Shown here piece by piece: positions 62,266 through 64,000 of a stretch of DNA of 64,000 nucleotides. The stretch lies in assembly GCF_019393635.1 (NCBI RefSeq), contig NC_057861.1, positions 54,077,532 through 54,141,531 of the forward strand, in the 5' to 3' direction. Under the pieces are notes generated by a model. That model had not been told where the DNA came from, did not search any database, and saw nothing but the letters and a program-made list of their open reading frames with translations. The position numbers were made by a program, and so were the translations under genes. Source of the stretch: Dromiciops gliroides (taxonomy: Eukaryota > Chordata > Mammalia > Microbiotheria > Microbiotheriidae). How positions within the stretch are numbered: the stretch's first letter is position 1; each line of letters starts with the position of its first letter.

Positions 62266-62569
62266 CAGACATCTATTACAAAGATTCTGTAATTGTCTGG
62301 TTGAAAGTATTTTTGTGTCTTGAGGCAGTGGGGAGGAACTCCTATGGTAAGTTATGATAAGGTTGGGGTAGCCAGGTAGAAGTGCCAGATAACACACTTC
62401 AAATTTAGGGTTCTTTCTCATATTCCTGTCTTAATTCCACACAAATCTAGCCAATTCCCAGCTCCTCAAAATCAGGATTTACATCATTGGTCTACCTGCA
62501 TGACTTTTCAAGTTAATTCAGTTTCTCTAATCCTCAATTTAATCATCTTTAAAAGAAGGTCATGGATTA

Positions 62570-62776
62570 GATTTTTGTTGGGCCCTCCCCATGTGGGGCT
62601 TTCTTGGCAAAGATAATGAAGTGGTTTGCCATTTCCTCCAATTGGTTAAGGAAAGCAGAGGTTAAGTGACTTGCCCAAGATCACTTGGGCTAGGGAGAGT
62701 CTGAGACTGGTTTTGAGCTCAAGTCTTCTGACTACAGGACTGGTGTTCTATCCAATGGATCATCTAGCTGTCTCCA
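62570..62776 (-). mobile_element. Long CORE-SINE variant
   Basis: Extra domain (ttcttggcaaagataatgaa, gtggtttgccatttcctcca), CORE, and a worn tRNA head (ctatccaatggatcatctag). Confidence 0.78.
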
Positions 62777-63489
62777 ATTGACTAGATTACCTGTAAGCTT
62801 TAAAAATTTTGGATATTATGGCAACTTTTTTGGAATTGTTGAGGGACACATGCTATCTCTGTTTTGTTAGGTCCCCATTTATTCTGAGCATTGTGGTAAA
62901 TGCTGGGGGTGTGATGGTAATTCTTCCAAAAGGACTTGATGATCTAATGTGCATTCAGTCCCAATGGTTATTATTTAGATTCTACATGTTCTGCCTCTTT
63001 TTTCAATGGTCAGGTACCTTTTAAAAGCTACTTATACATAGGAGGAAAAAGAAGGGGGTGGATCGCAGTGTTCTCAAAGCAGTTTGAGTTAGGGGACTAT
63101 TTGAGTATAAGTAATTACAGCCTTTCTTTGGGAATTTGTGTTCAGTTACCAAATCCAGCTTAAAATTTGAGTATTGCAATTAACACAGACAGATGGTATT
63201 TCATAGTCTCTCAGCTGTAGACAGCGTCTTAGGCCACATCCTTAACGTTTCTAGGGCAATTCTTTGGTAACCCACTAAAGTGTTTATTTAGGGTGTTTAT
63301 TGGAAGCTCACGCTATAGCCCATGCTTCTTGCCTATCTACATAGTAGTAACCTCTAAGCCTGCCAACATTAGAGCTATGTGCATGTACAGCTAGATACTA
63401 AACAAGCTATACTGGATAAATAGGAAATAACAGACACTATAATTAGTATCTTTGGGGAACGCTTCCTGTGGGAGTAGGATTTTTGTTTT
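62777..63489. other. Intron 7 tract without recognised features
   Basis: No exon 8 of DOT1L and no clear repeat. Confidence 0.35.
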
Positions 63490-63652
63490 TCCATTTGTTT
63501 TGTTGTGTCTGACTCCTTCTGACCGTGTTTGGGGTTTTCTTGGCAAAGATACTGGTGTGCTTTGCTATTCCCTTCTCCAGCTCATTTTATAGATGAGGAA
63601 ACTGAGGCAAACAGCATGAAGTGACTTGCCCATGGTCACAGAGCTTATGTTT
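63490..63652 (-). mobile_element. Long CORE-SINE variant, truncated
   Basis: gtgtctgactccttctgac, the extra domain and part of the CORE; interrupted or ended by the SINE at 63653. Confidence 0.78.
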
Positions 63653-63812
63653 GTTTTGGTTTTTTTTGTTTGTTTTTTGCAGGGCAATGAGGGTTAAGTG
63701 ACTTGCCCAGGGTCACACAGCTAGTAAGTGTCAAGTGTCTGAGGCCGGATTTGAACTCAGGTCCTCCTGAATCCAGGGCCGGTGCTTTACCACTGCGCTA
63801 TCTAGCTGCCCC
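63653..63812 (-). mobile_element. CORE-SINE subfamily 2, nested
   Basis: Perfect 16-bp duplication cacagagcttatgttt (63637-63652 and 63813-63828), inside the end of the long SINE variant. Confidence 0.92.
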
Positions 63813-63934
63813 CACAGAGCTTATGTTTAATAAATGCTTTTTAAAAAAAACTATATCTTTATTATTAGTAACTGTCAAATGAAATTAACATTTCCTTTAA
63901 TTATGAATGAAGGTAACAAACATATCTCTCTCTC

Positions 63935-64000
63935 TTTTTTTTTTGTGGGACAATGAGGGTTAAGTGACTTGTCCAAGGTCACACAGCTAGTAAGTGTCAA
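63935..64000 (-). mobile_element. CORE-SINE subfamily 2, cut by window end
   Basis: T-rich head, then gggacaatgagggttaagtg and gtgtcaa at the last base. Confidence 0.88.

Overview
This is a stretch of a marsupial nuclear genome that holds the 5' part of one protein-coding gene, DOT1L, the histone H3 lysine-79 methyltransferase, on the + strand. The rest is an old, dense layer of interspersed repeats. The marsupial assignment rests on about 40 copies of a tRNA-headed CORE-SINE of the WSINE1/MAR1 kind, which recur every 1-2 kb on both strands, together with marsupial-style L1, L2 and ERV LTR sequence. An Australian marsupial is my preference from the form of the SINE 3' end, but the species cannot be fixed by eye.

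Layout. Bases 1-5,900 are the 5' flank: L2, SINE and MIR pieces and no gene. Bases about 5,930-6,830 are a CpG island with GC boxes, a YY1-type AAGATGGCGGC element and two upstream ATGs. DOT1L coding exons follow at 6563-6643, 31282-31325, 42152-42226, 48622-48685, 51346-51574, 57246-57340 and 58807-58869. They join in frame into 217 codons, all with AG acceptors and GT donors. They cover the N-terminal part of the Dot1 catalytic fold, including the S-adenosylmethionine motif D161-L-G-S-G and E186. Exon 8 was not found, so intron 7 runs past the window end.

The introns hold: four LTRs of one ERV family group (two sense, two antisense to DOT1L), one of them inserted into a SINE with a clean 4-bp target duplication; a near full-length antisense 7SL RNA pseudogene at about 32,550-32,852; two hAT-type elements of about 180 bp in opposite orientation; a 77-bp palindromic MITE and a 186-bp mariner-type MITE; L1 3' ends, all antisense to the gene; L2 reverse-transcriptase remnants on both strands; and microsatellites, some grown from SINE tails.

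Nothing resembles an undescribed multi-gene system. The points most worth checking are the overlapping uORF at the DOT1L start codon, the sense-oriented LTR with a poly(A) signal 690 bp upstream of exon 3, the 7SL pseudogene, and SINE dimers and trimers that share one target-site duplication. MIR, L1 and L2 boundaries were placed by eye and are approximate to tens of bases. SINE boundaries are tighter where a target duplication is given.
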